Positions 46,942 to 56,579 of a stretch of DNA of 64,000 nt are shown piece after piece. Numbering within the stretch: position 1 is the first letter of the stretch; each line of letters starts with the position of its first letter. The notes below the pieces were generated by a model. That model was not told the origin of the DNA. It saw nothing but the letters and a program-made list of their open reading frames with translations, and did not search any database. The DNA is from Eubacteriaceae bacterium. Lineage in GTDB: Bacteria > Bacillota > Clostridia > Lachnospirales > Lachnospiraceae. The stretch lies in the NCBI GenBank assembly GCA_910575665.1, contig CAJTFB010000005.1:62001-126000 (forward strand), written 5' to 3'. A program made the translations under genes and the position numbers.

Positions 46942-48516
46942 TTAGTCCATAGACTCGATCTCAATATCACTGTTCGCAAACAGCCCCCTTAATTCAGGAA
47001 GCGCATCATATTCTCTCTGATCTGCCACCAGACGAAATTCAATGTTTATCTTCTTTCCGATAAGTTCCTCTGCCACATGACACAGCTTCTCTTTTTGGTC
47101 CCCTTCTCCTGAGAAATACGCATATGCTGTATCTTCAGAAAAGGCAATTACCAACGCGCCGGCCTCATCCACTGTCAAAGTCACATGATTCAGCATATTC
47201 TTGCTGACCGGATCCAGTTGATTCAGCACCTGATGCCAGTTTCCCGCCAGAGATTTTACCTCGCCAGGAACCGCACTCTCCAGAATCTGCTTCGAAGGGA
47301 CTTCAACCACGTCTTTGTCAGATGTTGGTTGTAAGTTCTGTACCGTCTGTGTCGCCTCAAGCCCATTTTCTAGCTTCTCTTCTATATTATGAATCCGATT
47401 CACGATGGATTCATAATCTTTCTCCATCTCTGGCCGACTCAGCCGAATCAGCGCCACCTCAAACAGTACTCTTTTCTGATCGGAGTATTTCATCTGATTT
47501 TCCACTTCAGACAGTACCCGGATGTAGCGGAAGATCATATCCAGTTCCAGCTCCTTCGCCGTCCCGATCAGGGTGTCTAGATTCTCCTGAGACATATCTA
47601 TAATATCCTCCGGATGCTCTGTACTCTTTACTATCATCAGATTTCTCATATACCAGATCAGCTCGTCACAAAACCGTGCCAGATCCTTTCCCGCGGATAT
47701 GATCTCGTCGATGATCTGCATCATCTCAGCCACGTTTCCCGCCGCCAACGCTTTCGTAAAGGAGGCATATACCTCATTGTCCACAGCCCCCAACACTTTG
47801 AGGACTTTCTCATAAGTCAGTTCCTCACCAAAATAAAAGGAGATGCACTGCTCCAGAAGACTCAGACCATCTCGCAGGGCGCCGTCAGCAAGTTTGGCGA
47901 TATACGTCAGCGCCCGTTCCTCCGCTGCGATCCCCTCCTGATCCAACAGCTCTCTCAGTCTCGCGGCGATGGTCTCCACTGAAATCCTCTTAAAATCATA
48001 TCTCTGACACCGAGACAAAATAGTCATGGGAATTTTATGGACTTCCGTCGTTGCCAGTATAAAGATCAGATAAGAAGGCGGCTCCTCCAATGTCTTTAAG
48101 AGCGCATTAAATGCACTTGTGGTAAGCATATGCACTTCGTCGATAATATATACTTTATACCTGCCCTGCGCCGGAGAATACTGAACCTCTTCGATCACCT
48201 GGCGGATATCGTCTACTTTATTGTTGGATGCCGCATCCATCTCCACCACATTCATGGAATTTCCCGCCGCGATCGCCTGACACATCTCGCACTCACCACA
48301 GGGACCCTTTTCTCCAGGTTTTTCACAGTTGACTGCCCTGGCAAATATCTTTGCCACCGTTGTCTTTCCGGTTCCCCGAGTTCCACAGAACAGATAGGCA
48401 TGTCCAACATGGTCGGATCGGATCTGGTTCTTTAGAGTGGTCACGATATGATCCTGTCCCCTTACCTCCTCGAAATTGTCCGGTCTGAATTTACGGTACA
48501 GCGCCTGATAAGACAT
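46942..48516 (-). CDS. dnaX: DNA polymerase III subunit gamma/tau
   Basis: The 524-residue clamp-loader ATPase has Walker [10 protein letters not shown], a zinc site ([16 protein letters not shown]), Walker [11 protein letters not shown] and sensor 1 [11 protein letters not shown], then domain III and a tau-like C-terminal region. GGAGGAG precedes the ATG. It lies 33 nt after pfkA, so it may be transcribed with it. Confidence 0.97.
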   Translation of the reverse strand: MSYQALYRKFRPDNFEEVRGQDHIVTTLKNQIRSDHVGHAYLFCGTRGTGKTTVAKIFARAVNCEKPGEKGPCGECEMCQAIAAGNSMNVVEMDAASNNKVDDIRQVIEEVQYSPAQGRYKVYIIDEVHMLTTSAFNALLKTLEEPPSYLIFILATTEVHKIPMTILSRCQRYDFKRISVETIAARLRELLDQEGIAAEERALTYIAKLADGALRDGLSLLEQCISFYFGEELTYEKVLKVLGAVDNEVYASFTKALAAGNVAEMMQIIDEIISAGKDLARFCDELIWYMRNLMIVKSTEHPEDIIDMSQENLDTLIGTAKELELDMIFRYIRVLSEVENQMKYSDQKRVLFEVALIRLSRPEMEKDYESIVNRIHNIEEKLENGLEATQTVQNLQPTSDKDVVEVPSKQILESAVPGEVKSLAGNWHQVLNQLDPVSKNMLNHVTLTVDEAGALVIAFSEDTAYAYFSGEGDQKEKLCHVAEELIGKKINIEFRLVADQREYDALPELRGLFANSDIEIESMD

Positions 48517-48549
48517 GCCTAGTCTCCTCCTAACATTATTCCAGTCTGT

Positions 48550-49623
48550 TTAATCACCAAAACAGATACCAAGATTTTTTGCTTCTTGAATGATCGACGA
48601 ATCTGGATCTACCATTTTCAATTTCCCCGCCACCTCACTCAAGGGCACAGGAACGATCTCATTTCCTTTGAAACCTACCATATAACCATATTTTCCCTTA
48701 AGAATAAGATCTGCTGCCGCTGCTCCGAGACGGCTGGAAATCACCCGGTCATAAGCACATGGACTTCCCCCTCGCTGGGTATGTCCTGGCACCGTAATCC
48801 GGATCTCCTGCCCGGTTCGTTCCTGAATCTCCGCTCCGATCTTGTAGGAAATACTTGGATATGGATTATTCTTTAATTTCTCTTTATATTCTTTTTTGGA
48901 AAGAGTAGCATCCTCTTTGGAAATAGCTCCCTCTGCCACGGCGAGAATGGAAAATCGTTTTCCCGCCTCTGTTCTCTTTTCGATGGCTGATATAACGGAA
49001 TCAATGTCATAGGGAATCTCTGGAATCAAGATCACATCTGCCCCGCCTGCGATGCCAGCATGAAGCGTGAGCCAGCCCACCTTATGTCCCATAACTTCCA
49101 CAATAAACACCCTGCCATGAGAATACGCCGTAGTATGAATACAATCAATGCAGTTTGTCGCTATATCCACTGCACTCTGGAAACCAAAGGTCATATCCGT
49201 ACCCCAGATATCGTTGTCAATGGTCTTAGGCAGTCCCACAACATTCAGCCCTTCTTCCCGCAGAAGGTTTGCTGTCTTCTGTGTTCCATTGCCACCCAAT
49301 ATGACAAGACAATCCAATTTTAGCTTTTGATAAGTATTTTTCATAGCAAGTACTTTATCCATGCCATTAGCATCTGGCTTTCTCATATGTTTAAAAGGCT
49401 GTCTGGAAGATCCGAGAATCGTCCCGCCTTCCGTTAGAATACCCGAGAAATCAGAGGGTTTCATTTTCACGTATTTTTCATACATAAGACCCTTGTACCC
49501 TTCCAATATACCGAGAATTTCCACATCCTTATCCGCCTCATAAAGAGTCTTTGCCACTCCCCGCATCGTTGCGTTCAGTGCCTGACAGTCTCCGCCACTG
49601 GTCAAAAAAGCTACTCTTCTCAT
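48550..49623 (-). CDS. pfkA: 6-phosphofructokinase
   Basis: The 357-residue enzyme phosphorylates fructose 6-phosphate. It has LTSGGDCQALNATMRG, the cofactor loop LGGNGTQKTA and LPKTIDNDIWGTD, plus GHTQRGGSPCAYDR. G113 (E. coli G104) points to ATP use, but K133 in PKTIDND is typical of pyrophosphate enzymes, and N112 replaces the usual Asp of GGDG. The phosphoryl donor is therefore uncertain. The ATG at 49623 follows AGGAAGG; an upstream GTG overlaps that site. Confidence 0.93.
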   Translation of the reverse strand: MRRVAFLTSGGDCQALNATMRGVAKTLYEADKDVEILGILEGYKGLMYEKYVKMKPSDFSGILTEGGTILGSSRQPFKHMRKPDANGMDKVLAMKNTYQKLKLDCLVILGGNGTQKTANLLREEGLNVVGLPKTIDNDIWGTDMTFGFQSAVDIATNCIDCIHTTAYSHGRVFIVEVMGHKVGWLTLHAGIAGGADVILIPEIPYDIDSVISAIEKRTEAGKRFSILAVAEGAISKEDATLSKKEYKEKLKNNPYPSISYKIGAEIQERTGQEIRITVPGHTQRGGSPCAYDRVISSRLGAAAADLILKGKYGYMVGFKGNEIVPVPLSEVAGKLKMVDPDSSIIQEAKNLGICFGD

Positions 49624-49685
49624 ATGCACCTTCCTCTCATTGCCCTTTTACAAGCATTTTTTATGGTCTACAATGTCTGAACTAT

Positions 49686-49714
49686 ATGATACCATATTTG
49701 CAAATGGTTTTCAA
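49686..49714 (-). promoter_or_regulatory. pfkA promoter
   Basis: TTGAAA (49709-49714) and TATCAT (49686-49691) are 17 bp apart on the minus strand. Confidence 0.7.
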
Positions 49715-49742
49715 TTCATTTAACAGGGAGGACTCTGCTTTC

Positions 49743-51050
49743 TTATCCCAATGGCGCTTCCACTTTCACAAATCCCACCTGTACACGATCCCTGCCGCTT
49801 TCTTTTCCTTCATAAAGCGCCTGATCCGCCGCCTTGATTAATTCATCCATATTCCTTCGGGAATCTCCTTCAATAATGCCGATTGTAACCGTTACCCCCA
49901 GTTCCTTATCCTCATAAGAGATCCGGAGCCTTCTTATTTTATCAGCAATCCTCTGGGTTTCTTCCAGGGACTCCTCCAGCCCCTTGTCAGAAAAGACCAG
50001 AAGAAATTCCTCTCCGCCCCACCTGGCTGCACAGCCCTGTCTCTTCATATTTTTTCTTAAAATATTTGACACTTTCCGCAACACCAGATCCCCACAGTCA
50101 TGTCCATAATTATCATTAAATTTCTTGAAAAAATCGATATCTGCAATCGCCACAGAAAAGGCAGAATTCTTCTCTGCGGACTCCTCTATCACCTTTCTGA
50201 GCCAGATCTCTCCATAATGGCGGTTATATAATTTCGTAAGAGAATCCTGTTCTACCAGCTCCCGCAGTGCGCACTGCATCTGCACAGCAGATTTTCCAAT
50301 CCGGCCCAGTTCATCCTTCCGTTGTTCCACGACCTCTCCCAACTCTGCTGTAAAATCCCCTCGTTCCACCTTCATAAGAAAATTTTGAAGGTTCTTCATC
50401 GCCACAGTCAACCGCTCCGAATACTGCCACATGATCACACTCATAGCCAGGACCGCCAAAATAATAATCGTCACGATGGGAAGCACTCCCTGTAAAACAA
50501 TCTCGCTGACATAATTGGACGGTTTTCCTGCAAATATCATGCCGGTACACTTTTTCTGGGAATCATACAGGGGACAATAATACGCAAAATATTCCTGTCC
50601 ATTAATACTCGTCTCAGCATAAAAGCGCTCCGTTTCTCCTCTATATACGTCTCTGATGATCACGGCATTTGCTTTAGATCCTACAATCGGCTTATCCTCT
50701 TTGTTGAGTATCGTAGTAACTACACGAGTATCTTTATAAAAAATGCTTATATCTGAACCGGAAATCTCTTTTAATGTCTCCAGGATCTCTGCTGCCTCCT
50801 CTGTCTTCCTGTTCCCCTTAAATATCCCTGTACTCCCGGAATTTTGCTGGTACTCTCCCGGAAACTCTTTTTCGAATATATAGGCCGCTGACTGCGCCAC
50901 ATTCTTCAATCCAGATTCCACTTCTTGATGGACGGATCTTGCCAGTTGGTTGCAACTGCACAATATGATCACGATCCCGAATAAAATAATGGGAATTAAA
51001 GTAACGCCCAACAGTCTTTTTCTCAAACCTAAACCTGCCCTCTTCTTCAT
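49743..51050 (-). CDS. Membrane GGDEF diguanylate cyclase
   Basis: The 435-residue protein has a transmembrane helix (about 12-32) and an extracellular Cache-like domain (SDISIFYKDTRVVTTILN, GQEYFAYYCPLYDSQKKCTGMIFAG). A second helix (about 185-208), a HAMP-like linker and a GGDEF domain (about 270-425) follow. The domain has DSLTKLYNRHYGE, ADIDFFKKFNDNYGHDCGD and active-site WGGEEF, so it should synthesise c-di-GMP. No RxxD inhibitory site is evident just before GGEEF. Confidence 0.95.
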   Translation of the reverse strand: MKKRAGLGLRKRLLGVTLIPIILFGIVIILCSCNQLARSVHQEVESGLKNVAQSAAYIFEKEFPGEYQQNSGSTGIFKGNRKTEEAAEILETLKEISGSDISIFYKDTRVVTTILNKEDKPIVGSKANAVIIRDVYRGETERFYAETSINGQEYFAYYCPLYDSQKKCTGMIFAGKPSNYVSEIVLQGVLPIVTIIILAVLAMSVIMWQYSERLTVAMKNLQNFLMKVERGDFTAELGEVVEQRKDELGRIGKSAVQMQCALRELVEQDSLTKLYNRHYGEIWLRKVIEESAEKNSAFSVAIADIDFFKKFNDNYGHDCGDLVLRKVSNILRKNMKRQGCAARWGGEEFLLVFSDKGLEESLEETQRIADKIRRLRISYEDKELGVTVTIGIIEGDSRRNMDELIKAADQALYEGKESGRDRVQVGFVKVEAPLG

Positions 51051-51083
51051 AGTACCTCCCGATTTTATGTATATATATGTTTA

Positions 51084-51113
51084 ATTATACTATAATATAT
51101 GGAAAGATTTCAA
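51084..51113 (-). promoter_or_regulatory. Promoter of the GGDEF gene
   Basis: TTGAAA (51108-51113) and TATAAT (51084-51089) are 18 bp apart on the minus strand. Confidence 0.7.
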
Positions 51114-51220
51114 CAAAAAAAACATTCTGTCATTCCTCGATTCTATTCGACATATTTCGACAAAAAGTCACCATTTTACGGGAATTCTTGGCAGCCAGTT
51201 CCTATAAAAAAATCCACATA

Positions 51221-51256
51221 AAAACTGCTGCATCGACCATGCGATGCAGCAGTTTT
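51221..51256. terminator. Terminator downstream of the second CE1 esterase
   Basis: A perfect 15-bp stem (51221-51235 with 51242-51256) has A/T runs on both sides, 75 nt after the esterase stop. Confidence 0.85.
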
Positions 51257-51330
51257 TATCTGTTATAAATAATGATCCCAGGGTCCAAAAACCTTTTGTC
51301 CCCTACATCATAATATACCTTTTATGATCC

Positions 51331-52695
51331 CTAATTGCGGTGGAAAATGCGTCGAAGGAAATTATACATTCCCGGCTTATACACACTGCCATCATGCCCA
51401 CCCGGCAGTTCAAAGTAAAGGTGGGGAACCTGATTCGTAGTCAATGCATCCGTGTAATCTTTCGGGAAGTTCTTCACCGTCGTATCGTTTGTTCCTTTCA
51501 CGATCATCACAAGGGTATCGTTCATATACTTATCCTGCAGAGTAAATGTCTCAGGGGTAAACAATCCATCTTCGTGAACATTCATGTCATTGTGTTCAAA
51601 GATTCCTGGCGCTGGGCAAAAAGCCCCGACATAACGGAACGTATCCTGAAGGGTAAAGCCGATATGCAGGCTGACACGTCCTCCCATGGAAAATCCGCAT
51701 ACCGCAGTGTTATCACGCCCTGTCAGCGTGGAATAATGCTCATTAATATATGGCATCAGACATTCTTTTAGATCATTGATAAAATTATCAAATGCCGCAT
51801 AATGTTCCTTACTAAAGAATTCCAGCCCACTACTATTTCCCTTTTCATTGGCACAGCCATTCGGGAATACAACGATCATTTCCTCTGCGTCCTCGTTTGC
51901 AATAGCATTCCAGATGACATTCTGAACTTTATTTCCATAAAATGTCGTTTCATTCTCGCCGATGCCATGATTCATATATACCACCGGATATTTCTTATCC
52001 TCGGTATAACCCTTCGGCAGAACGACCTTTGCCTTTCTGGAAACAACAGCATCTTCCTTAATCACAGTGGAATCGTATGTAATATCCTCCACCGTTCCCG
52101 CCACCTCGTCATTCACTTTATCGAATCCATCAGGCACACTAGAATCCGTATCCTCGATATATGGACCGATCGGCTTCATGACAGGTGCTGGCGTCTCCGT
52201 CTCAAGGGGAGCTTCTGTCTGTTTCGGTTCCTCCGTTTGTTTTGGAACCTCGGTGTTCTGTGGCTGGCTGCTTGACTGTGGAACCGGTGTCACCACAGGC
52301 GTTGCGGCTGGACTTGATGAAGGAACTGCTGTAGGCAACGGTTTCTTCCCATCGTCTTTCTTTTTGATCGTAACTACCGTATTCCCAAGCTTTTTCGTTT
52401 TTTTCTTATAAGTTTCTTTTACCGTGATCGTAACCTTTCCTGCTTTTTTAGCTGTAACTACGCCGCTCTTAGACACACTCGCCTTAGCCTTTGAAGATGA
52501 AACAAAACGGTAAACTGCTTTTTTCTTTTTTCCATTGATAACAATCTTCTTTTTCTGGCCAACTTTCATCGTGATCTTTTTTGTCTTGAGCTTTGTCTTT
52601 TTTGCCGCCTGTGAAGCCACAGGTAACGTACTTGAAAAAGCAAGTCCGAGGATAAGCAGCATACAGACCACTCTCTTACTTGAACTTTTAACCAA
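51331..52695 (-). CDS. Secreted CE1 (feruloyl/acetylxylan) esterase with Big_2-like domain, second copy
   Basis: The 454-residue precursor has a signal peptide, a Lys-rich Big_2-like domain (about 35-115), a Pro/Thr/Gln linker with repeated PKQTE, and an alpha/beta hydrolase. It has GFSMGG, VKGTNDTTV and GGHDGSVY as the Ser, Asp and His sites, plus MNHGIGEN. It is a paralogue of the 30.1 kb esterase, with the same C-terminal MYNFLRRIF. The start is TTG at 52695 with AGGGAG 8 nt upstream; the ATG at 52713 contains that site. It follows nfnB by 47 nt, an unrelated neighbour. Confidence 0.9.
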   Translation of the reverse strand: MVKSSSKRVVCMLLILGLAFSSTLPVASQAAKKTKLKTKKITMKVGQKKKIVINGKKKKAVYRFVSSSKAKASVSKSGVVTAKKAGKVTITVKETYKKKTKKLGNTVVTIKKKDDGKKPLPTAVPSSSPAATPVVTPVPQSSSQPQNTEVPKQTEEPKQTEAPLETETPAPVMKPIGPYIEDTDSSVPDGFDKVNDEVAGTVEDITYDSTVIKEDAVVSRKAKVVLPKGYTEDKKYPVVYMNHGIGENETTFYGNKVQNVIWNAIANEDAEEMIVVFPNGCANEKGNSSGLEFFSKEHYAAFDNFINDLKECLMPYINEHYSTLTGRDNTAVCGFSMGGRVSLHIGFTLQDTFRYVGAFCPAPGIFEHNDMNVHEDGLFTPETFTLQDKYMNDTLVMIVKGTNDTTVKNFPKDYTDALTTNQVPHLYFELPGGHDGSVYKPGMYNFLRRIFHRN

Positions 52696-52742
52696 TATAA
52701 ACACTCCCTTCATCTATACTTGCGCCGGCGTTCCGGCTATTA

Positions 52743-54137
52743 TTATTTGCTTTTAATATACTCATCAATTGCCTTGGCTGCTGATTTACCCGCTCCCATA
52801 GCAAGGATCACAGTAGCTGCGCCTGTCACAGCGTCTCCACCGGCATAAACGCCCTCACGGGTCGTCTCACCCTTTTCATCCTTTGTGATCAGACATCCAT
52901 GATTATTAGCATCCAACCCTGGCGTAGTAGAACGGATCAGCGGATTCGGACTGGTTCCGATGGACATGATTACAGAATCCACATCGAGAACAAACTCACT
53001 ACCTTCCTTCACGATCGGACGGCGGCGACCGCTCTCATCTGGCTCACCAAGTTCCATCTGCACACACTTCATACCGGATACCATGCCGTCCTCATTGCCG
53101 AGGATCTCCACTGGATTGTGCAGTGTCTTGAAGATAATTCCTTCCTCTTCTGCGTGCTCAACCTCTTCTTTTCTCGCTGGTAATTCTTCCATGCCACGAC
53201 GGTATACGATATACACTTCCTCTGCGCCGAGACGCTTTGCACTTCTTGCGGCATCCATCGCCACATTTCCACCACCCACGACAGCTACTTTCCTTGCATG
53301 TTGGATCGGTGTCTTAGAATCTTCTTTATATGCTTTCATTAGATTGATACGGGTCAAGAACTCATTGGCAGAGTATACGCCTTTCAGGCTCTCGCCCGGA
53401 ATATTCATAAAGCGTGGAAGCCCTGCTCCAGAACCTACAAATACTGCCTCATTTCCTATCTCAAACAACTCATCTATAGTAAGCACTTTACCGATGACCA
53501 TATTGGTCTCCACGTCAACTCCAATAGCTTTCAGATTGTCAATCTCCTTTTGAACGATCGCCTTGGGAAGACGGAACTCTGGAATACCATAAACCAGCAC
53601 TCCTCCGGCTAAATGAAGCGCTTCATAGATGGTTACTTTATATCCCATCTTAGCAAGGTCTCCCGCCACCGTAAGTCCACTTGGTCCTGCTCCGATCACA
53701 GCCACCTTATGTCCATTCTGCTCTGGCATCACTGGACTGTCGGTGCAGTGCTCTCTGTGATAATCCGCCACAAAACGCTCCAGACGGCCAATCCCTACTG
53801 GCTCACCTTTGATTCCCCGCACACATTTTCCCTCACACTGACTTTCCTGCGGGCACACACGTCCGCACACTGCTGGAAGGGAAGTAGACTTGGAAAGGAT
53901 TTCAAAAGCCCCCTCCATATCCTCATTTGCCACTCTCTCGATAAAAGCAGGGATATCAATCTGTACCGGGCAGGCACTGACACAAGGCTTTTTCGGACAA
54001 TTCAGACATCTTCTCGCCTCATTTACCGCCATGTCATAAGTATATCCCAGCGCTACCTCTTCAAAATTTTTATTTCTGACGTCCGCATCTTGTACCGGCA
54101 TCGGACATTTGTTCATATCCATATTACGTTCTGCCAT
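52743..54137 (-). CDS. NfnB-type large subunit (NADP-binding, GltD-like) of electron-bifurcating transhydrogenase
   Basis: The 464-residue flavoprotein has two N-terminal 4Fe-4S cysteine sets (CLNCPKKPCVSACP and CGRVCPQESQCEGKC), an FAD site VIGAGPSGLTVAGDLA and an NAD(P) site VVGGGNVAMDAAR, then GVYAGGDAVTGAATVILAMGAGK. Alone it could be glutamate synthase small chain, but its partner upstream is the NfnA-type FAD/2Fe-2S subunit, which indicates NADH-dependent ferredoxin:NADP oxidoreductase. That enzyme balances NADPH, NADH and ferredoxin in anaerobes. Confidence 0.88.
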   Translation of the reverse strand: MAERNMDMNKCPMPVQDADVRNKNFEEVALGYTYDMAVNEARRCLNCPKKPCVSACPVQIDIPAFIERVANEDMEGAFEILSKSTSLPAVCGRVCPQESQCEGKCVRGIKGEPVGIGRLERFVADYHREHCTDSPVMPEQNGHKVAVIGAGPSGLTVAGDLAKMGYKVTIYEALHLAGGVLVYGIPEFRLPKAIVQKEIDNLKAIGVDVETNMVIGKVLTIDELFEIGNEAVFVGSGAGLPRFMNIPGESLKGVYSANEFLTRINLMKAYKEDSKTPIQHARKVAVVGGGNVAMDAARSAKRLGAEEVYIVYRRGMEELPARKEEVEHAEEEGIIFKTLHNPVEILGNEDGMVSGMKCVQMELGEPDESGRRRPIVKEGSEFVLDVDSVIMSIGTSPNPLIRSTTPGLDANNHGCLITKDEKGETTREGVYAGGDAVTGAATVILAMGAGKSAAKAIDEYIKSK

Positions 54138-54138
54138 T

Positions 54139-54981
54139 TTACTCTGCTCCTTTCTTCAGCAAGTTGCAGGCTTCTTCGCGAGCATGCGTCTCAAATTCCT
54201 TGTACATAGTTCCGCGGTGCATCGCCTCATCAAAGTCTACCAGATGACCATCAAAGTCAGGGCCGTCCACACAGGCAAACTTCGTCTCGCCGCCCACAGT
54301 CAAACGGCAACCGCCGCACATACCGGTACCGTCGATCATAATCGGGTTCATGCTGACCATGGTCTTAATTCCATATTTTTTAGTTGTAAGGCATACAAAT
54401 TTCATCATGATCAATGGTCCAATGGCGATCACTTCATCGTATTCATTTCCTTCATTGATCAGCTTTTCAAGCGCATCGGTAACCAAGCCTTTTTCCCCAT
54501 AGCTTCCATCATCTGTCATCATCACAAGTTTATCACTTGCGTTCTTAAATTCTTCCTCTAGGATGACCAGATCCTGATTTCTAAATCCTACGATAGAATG
54601 CACTTCTGCACCCATTTCATGCAACTTTTTTGTCACCGGATAGGCAATGGCGCAGCCGACACCTCCGCCGACCACAGCAACCTTTTTCAATCCCTCTGTA
54701 TGAGTAGGAACCCCGAGAGGTCCCACAAAATCGTGAATATATCCCCCAGCTTCCAGAGTATCTAACTCCATGGTAGATCCTCCAACGATCTGATAAATAA
54801 TCGTAACCGTTCCTGCTTCCCTGTCATAATCCGCAATTGTCAACGGAATTCTTTCGCTGTCTTCTTTGGCGCGAAAGATGATAAACTGTCCCGGCTCAGC
54901 TTTCTTTGCAATTAGCGGAGCCTCCACTACCATTTTAGAAACGGTAGGATTGAGGGACGTTTTCTCTACAATTTTGAACAT
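54139..54981 (-). CDS. NfnA-type small subunit (FAD, 2Fe-2S)
   Basis: The 280-residue protein resembles dihydroorotate dehydrogenase electron-transfer subunits: FAD-binding RIPLTIADYD, NAD-binding VAVVGGGVGCAIAYPV, and a C-terminal cluster site DGTGMCGGCRLTVGG with a later FACVDGP. The Asp plus three Cys ligand set fits NfnA. It starts the unit, with AGGAGG before the ATG, and stops 1 nt before the nfnB start. Confidence 0.88.
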   Translation of the reverse strand: MFKIVEKTSLNPTVSKMVVEAPLIAKKAEPGQFIIFRAKEDSERIPLTIADYDREAGTVTIIYQIVGGSTMELDTLEAGGYIHDFVGPLGVPTHTEGLKKVAVVGGGVGCAIAYPVTKKLHEMGAEVHSIVGFRNQDLVILEEEFKNASDKLVMMTDDGSYGEKGLVTDALEKLINEGNEYDEVIAIGPLIMMKFVCLTTKKYGIKTMVSMNPIMIDGTGMCGGCRLTVGGETKFACVDGPDFDGHLVDFDEAMHRGTMYKEFETHAREEACNLLKKGAE

Positions 54982-55032
54982 AAAAATGCCTCCTGCCTTA
55001 TTTTTAGATAAAAATCGTCAATACTTCTACCT

Positions 55033-55061
55033 ATTTTATCATATTTTAAAACCTTAATCAA
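55033..55061 (-). promoter_or_regulatory. nfnAB promoter
   Basis: TTGATT (55056-55061) and TAAAAT (55033-55038) are 17 bp apart. The -35 overlaps the last codons of the upstream gene. Confidence 0.7.
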
Positions 55062-55549
55062 GAATTTCCTTCCTCCGCCGGGTCAAACAGCATATGATCC
55101 AAAATTTCACAAGCCTGCCCCACCAGTTCCGGGCAAGGTCTCTTTTTGTAATATTCGGAGCTTCGTGGTTCAGGAACAGCCCCTGTCCGATATTCTTCTG
55201 AAACCGTGGTCTGCCCGCCATCCAGTCCCAGCAGCTCCCGGCAGATAATACTGCCATTCTGTTTTTCAAACTCTTTTGTCAGCTTCTGTATCATCTCATA
55301 GTTTTCCTTTTTCTGTTCTTTATCCTTCGGATCTGAGGATGCCGTGATCATCCCCGCAACCATAGCCATACCAGATACGGTACCACACACATGGCGAAGT
55401 CTTCCCAAACCGCCCCCAAAGGAAGCAGACATTTTTGCCGCCATATCCCAGTCCAGCCCCAGTTCGTCCGCATATGCTAGCACCACCGACTGGGAGCAGT
55501 TATATCCCTTCTTAAATAATTCTATCGCTTTTTCTTTTCTGGATTCCAT
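55058..55549 (-). CDS. C_GCAxxG_C_C family redox protein
   Basis: The 163-residue protein has the spaced cysteines of this family: GYNCSQSV, HVCGTVSGMAMVAG (the CGxxxG site), IICRELLG, and RPCPELVGQACEIL. Members are small, probably metal- or cluster-binding proteins of anaerobes with unknown reactions. GGAGGAG precedes the ATG. It lies upstream of nfnAB in the same direction. Confidence 0.85.
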   Translation of the reverse strand: MESRKEKAIELFKKGYNCSQSVVLAYADELGLDWDMAAKMSASFGGGLGRLRHVCGTVSGMAMVAGMITASSDPKDKEQKKENYEMIQKLTKEFEKQNGSIICRELLGLDGGQTTVSEEYRTGAVPEPRSSEYYKKRPCPELVGQACEILDHMLFDPAEEGNS

Positions 55550-55659
55550 TTTTTCTCCTCCTTTTCAAGATCCATGAGACAAATTGACGCCCGGAGCTGT
55601 CTCAACAGCATCAGCAGGCATTCGCATTCTTTCTCTTCTTTTCATCCTGCCACATTTTA

Positions 55660-55688
55660 TTGACAAAATCAAGGTTTCGTAATAAAGT
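55660..55688 (+). promoter_or_regulatory. Promoter of the Mrp/NBP35 and thiN unit
   Basis: TTGACA (55660-55665) and TAAAGT (55683-55688) are 17 bp apart. Confidence 0.7.
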
Positions 55689-55747
55689 AAATTTATAACG
55701 GTTGTTGCACAACCATATATTCTGTGAAAGAGAGGCTTTATAGTACT

Positions 55748-56578
55748 ATGAGTGAATGCAATCATGATTGTTCCAGTTGCAGTTCAAACTGCGCGGACAG
55801 ATCGCCCGAATCTATGCTGGAAAAACCACATCCCGACAGCAGTGTTAAAAAAGTAATCGGCGTTGTCAGCGGTAAAGGCGGTGTGGGCAAGTCCATGGTC
55901 ACCGACCTTCTCGCAGTGGCATTTAGCAGGAAAGGATATCACTGTGGTATTCTGGATGCAGATATCACTGGTCCATCGATCCCGAAGGCCTTTGGGATCA
56001 CGGAAAAAGCCATGGGAAATGCCACGACTATTTTTCCGGTTAAATCAAAAACAAACATAGATATCATGTCCATCAATCTTCTACTGGAAGATGAGACCGA
56101 TCCTGTCATCTGGAGAGGACCTGTCATCGCCGGAACCGTAAAACAATTCTGGACCGATGTACTTTGGGAAAATGTAGACTATCTCTTTGTGGATATGCCT
56201 CCTGGTACGGGAGATGTTCCACTGACCGTTTTCCAATCTCTACCCTTGGACGGCATTGTCGTCGTAACCACCCCTCAGGATCTAGTATCCCTGATCGTGA
56301 GCAAAGCAGTAAAAATGGCAGAAATGATGAAGATACCAGTACTGGGAATTGTAGAAAACATGAGTTATGCCCTGTGTCCTGACTGTGGTAAACATATTTC
56401 TGTATTTGGAGAGAGCCATGTGAAAGAGATCGCTGACCAGTATGGATTAATTGTCCTCAGCCAGCTTCCCATCAATCCAGAACTTACCAAAGCCGTAGAT
56501 CAAGGAAATATTGAAGATTTTTCTTTTGATTACATGGATGACGCGGTAAAAATTATCGAAAACCTGGAGGTATCGTAA
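55748..56578 (+). CDS. Mrp/NBP35 family iron-sulfur cluster carrier ATPase
   Basis: The 276-residue P-loop protein has an N-terminal cysteine motif (CNHDCSSCSSNC) as in NBP35, deviant Walker A GKGGVGKS, ILDADITGPSIPK, MPPGTGD and a CPDC pair. It binds and transfers 4Fe-4S clusters to apoproteins, useful beside Fe-S-rich NfnAB. The ATG at 55748 has GAGAGG 12 nt upstream; a GTG eight codons earlier has no site. Confidence 0.93.
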   Translation: MSECNHDCSSCSSNCADRSPESMLEKPHPDSSVKKVIGVVSGKGGVGKSMVTDLLAVAFSRKGYHCGILDADITGPSIPKAFGITEKAMGNATTIFPVKSKTNIDIMSINLLLEDETDPVIWRGPVIAGTVKQFWTDVLWENVDYLFVDMPPGTGDVPLTVFQSLPLDGIVVVTTPQDLVSLIVSKAVKMAEMMKIPVLGIVENMSYALCPDCGKHISVFGESHVKEIADQYGLIVLSQLPINPELTKAVDQGNIEDFSFDYMDDAVKIIENLEVS

Positions 56579-56579
56579 C

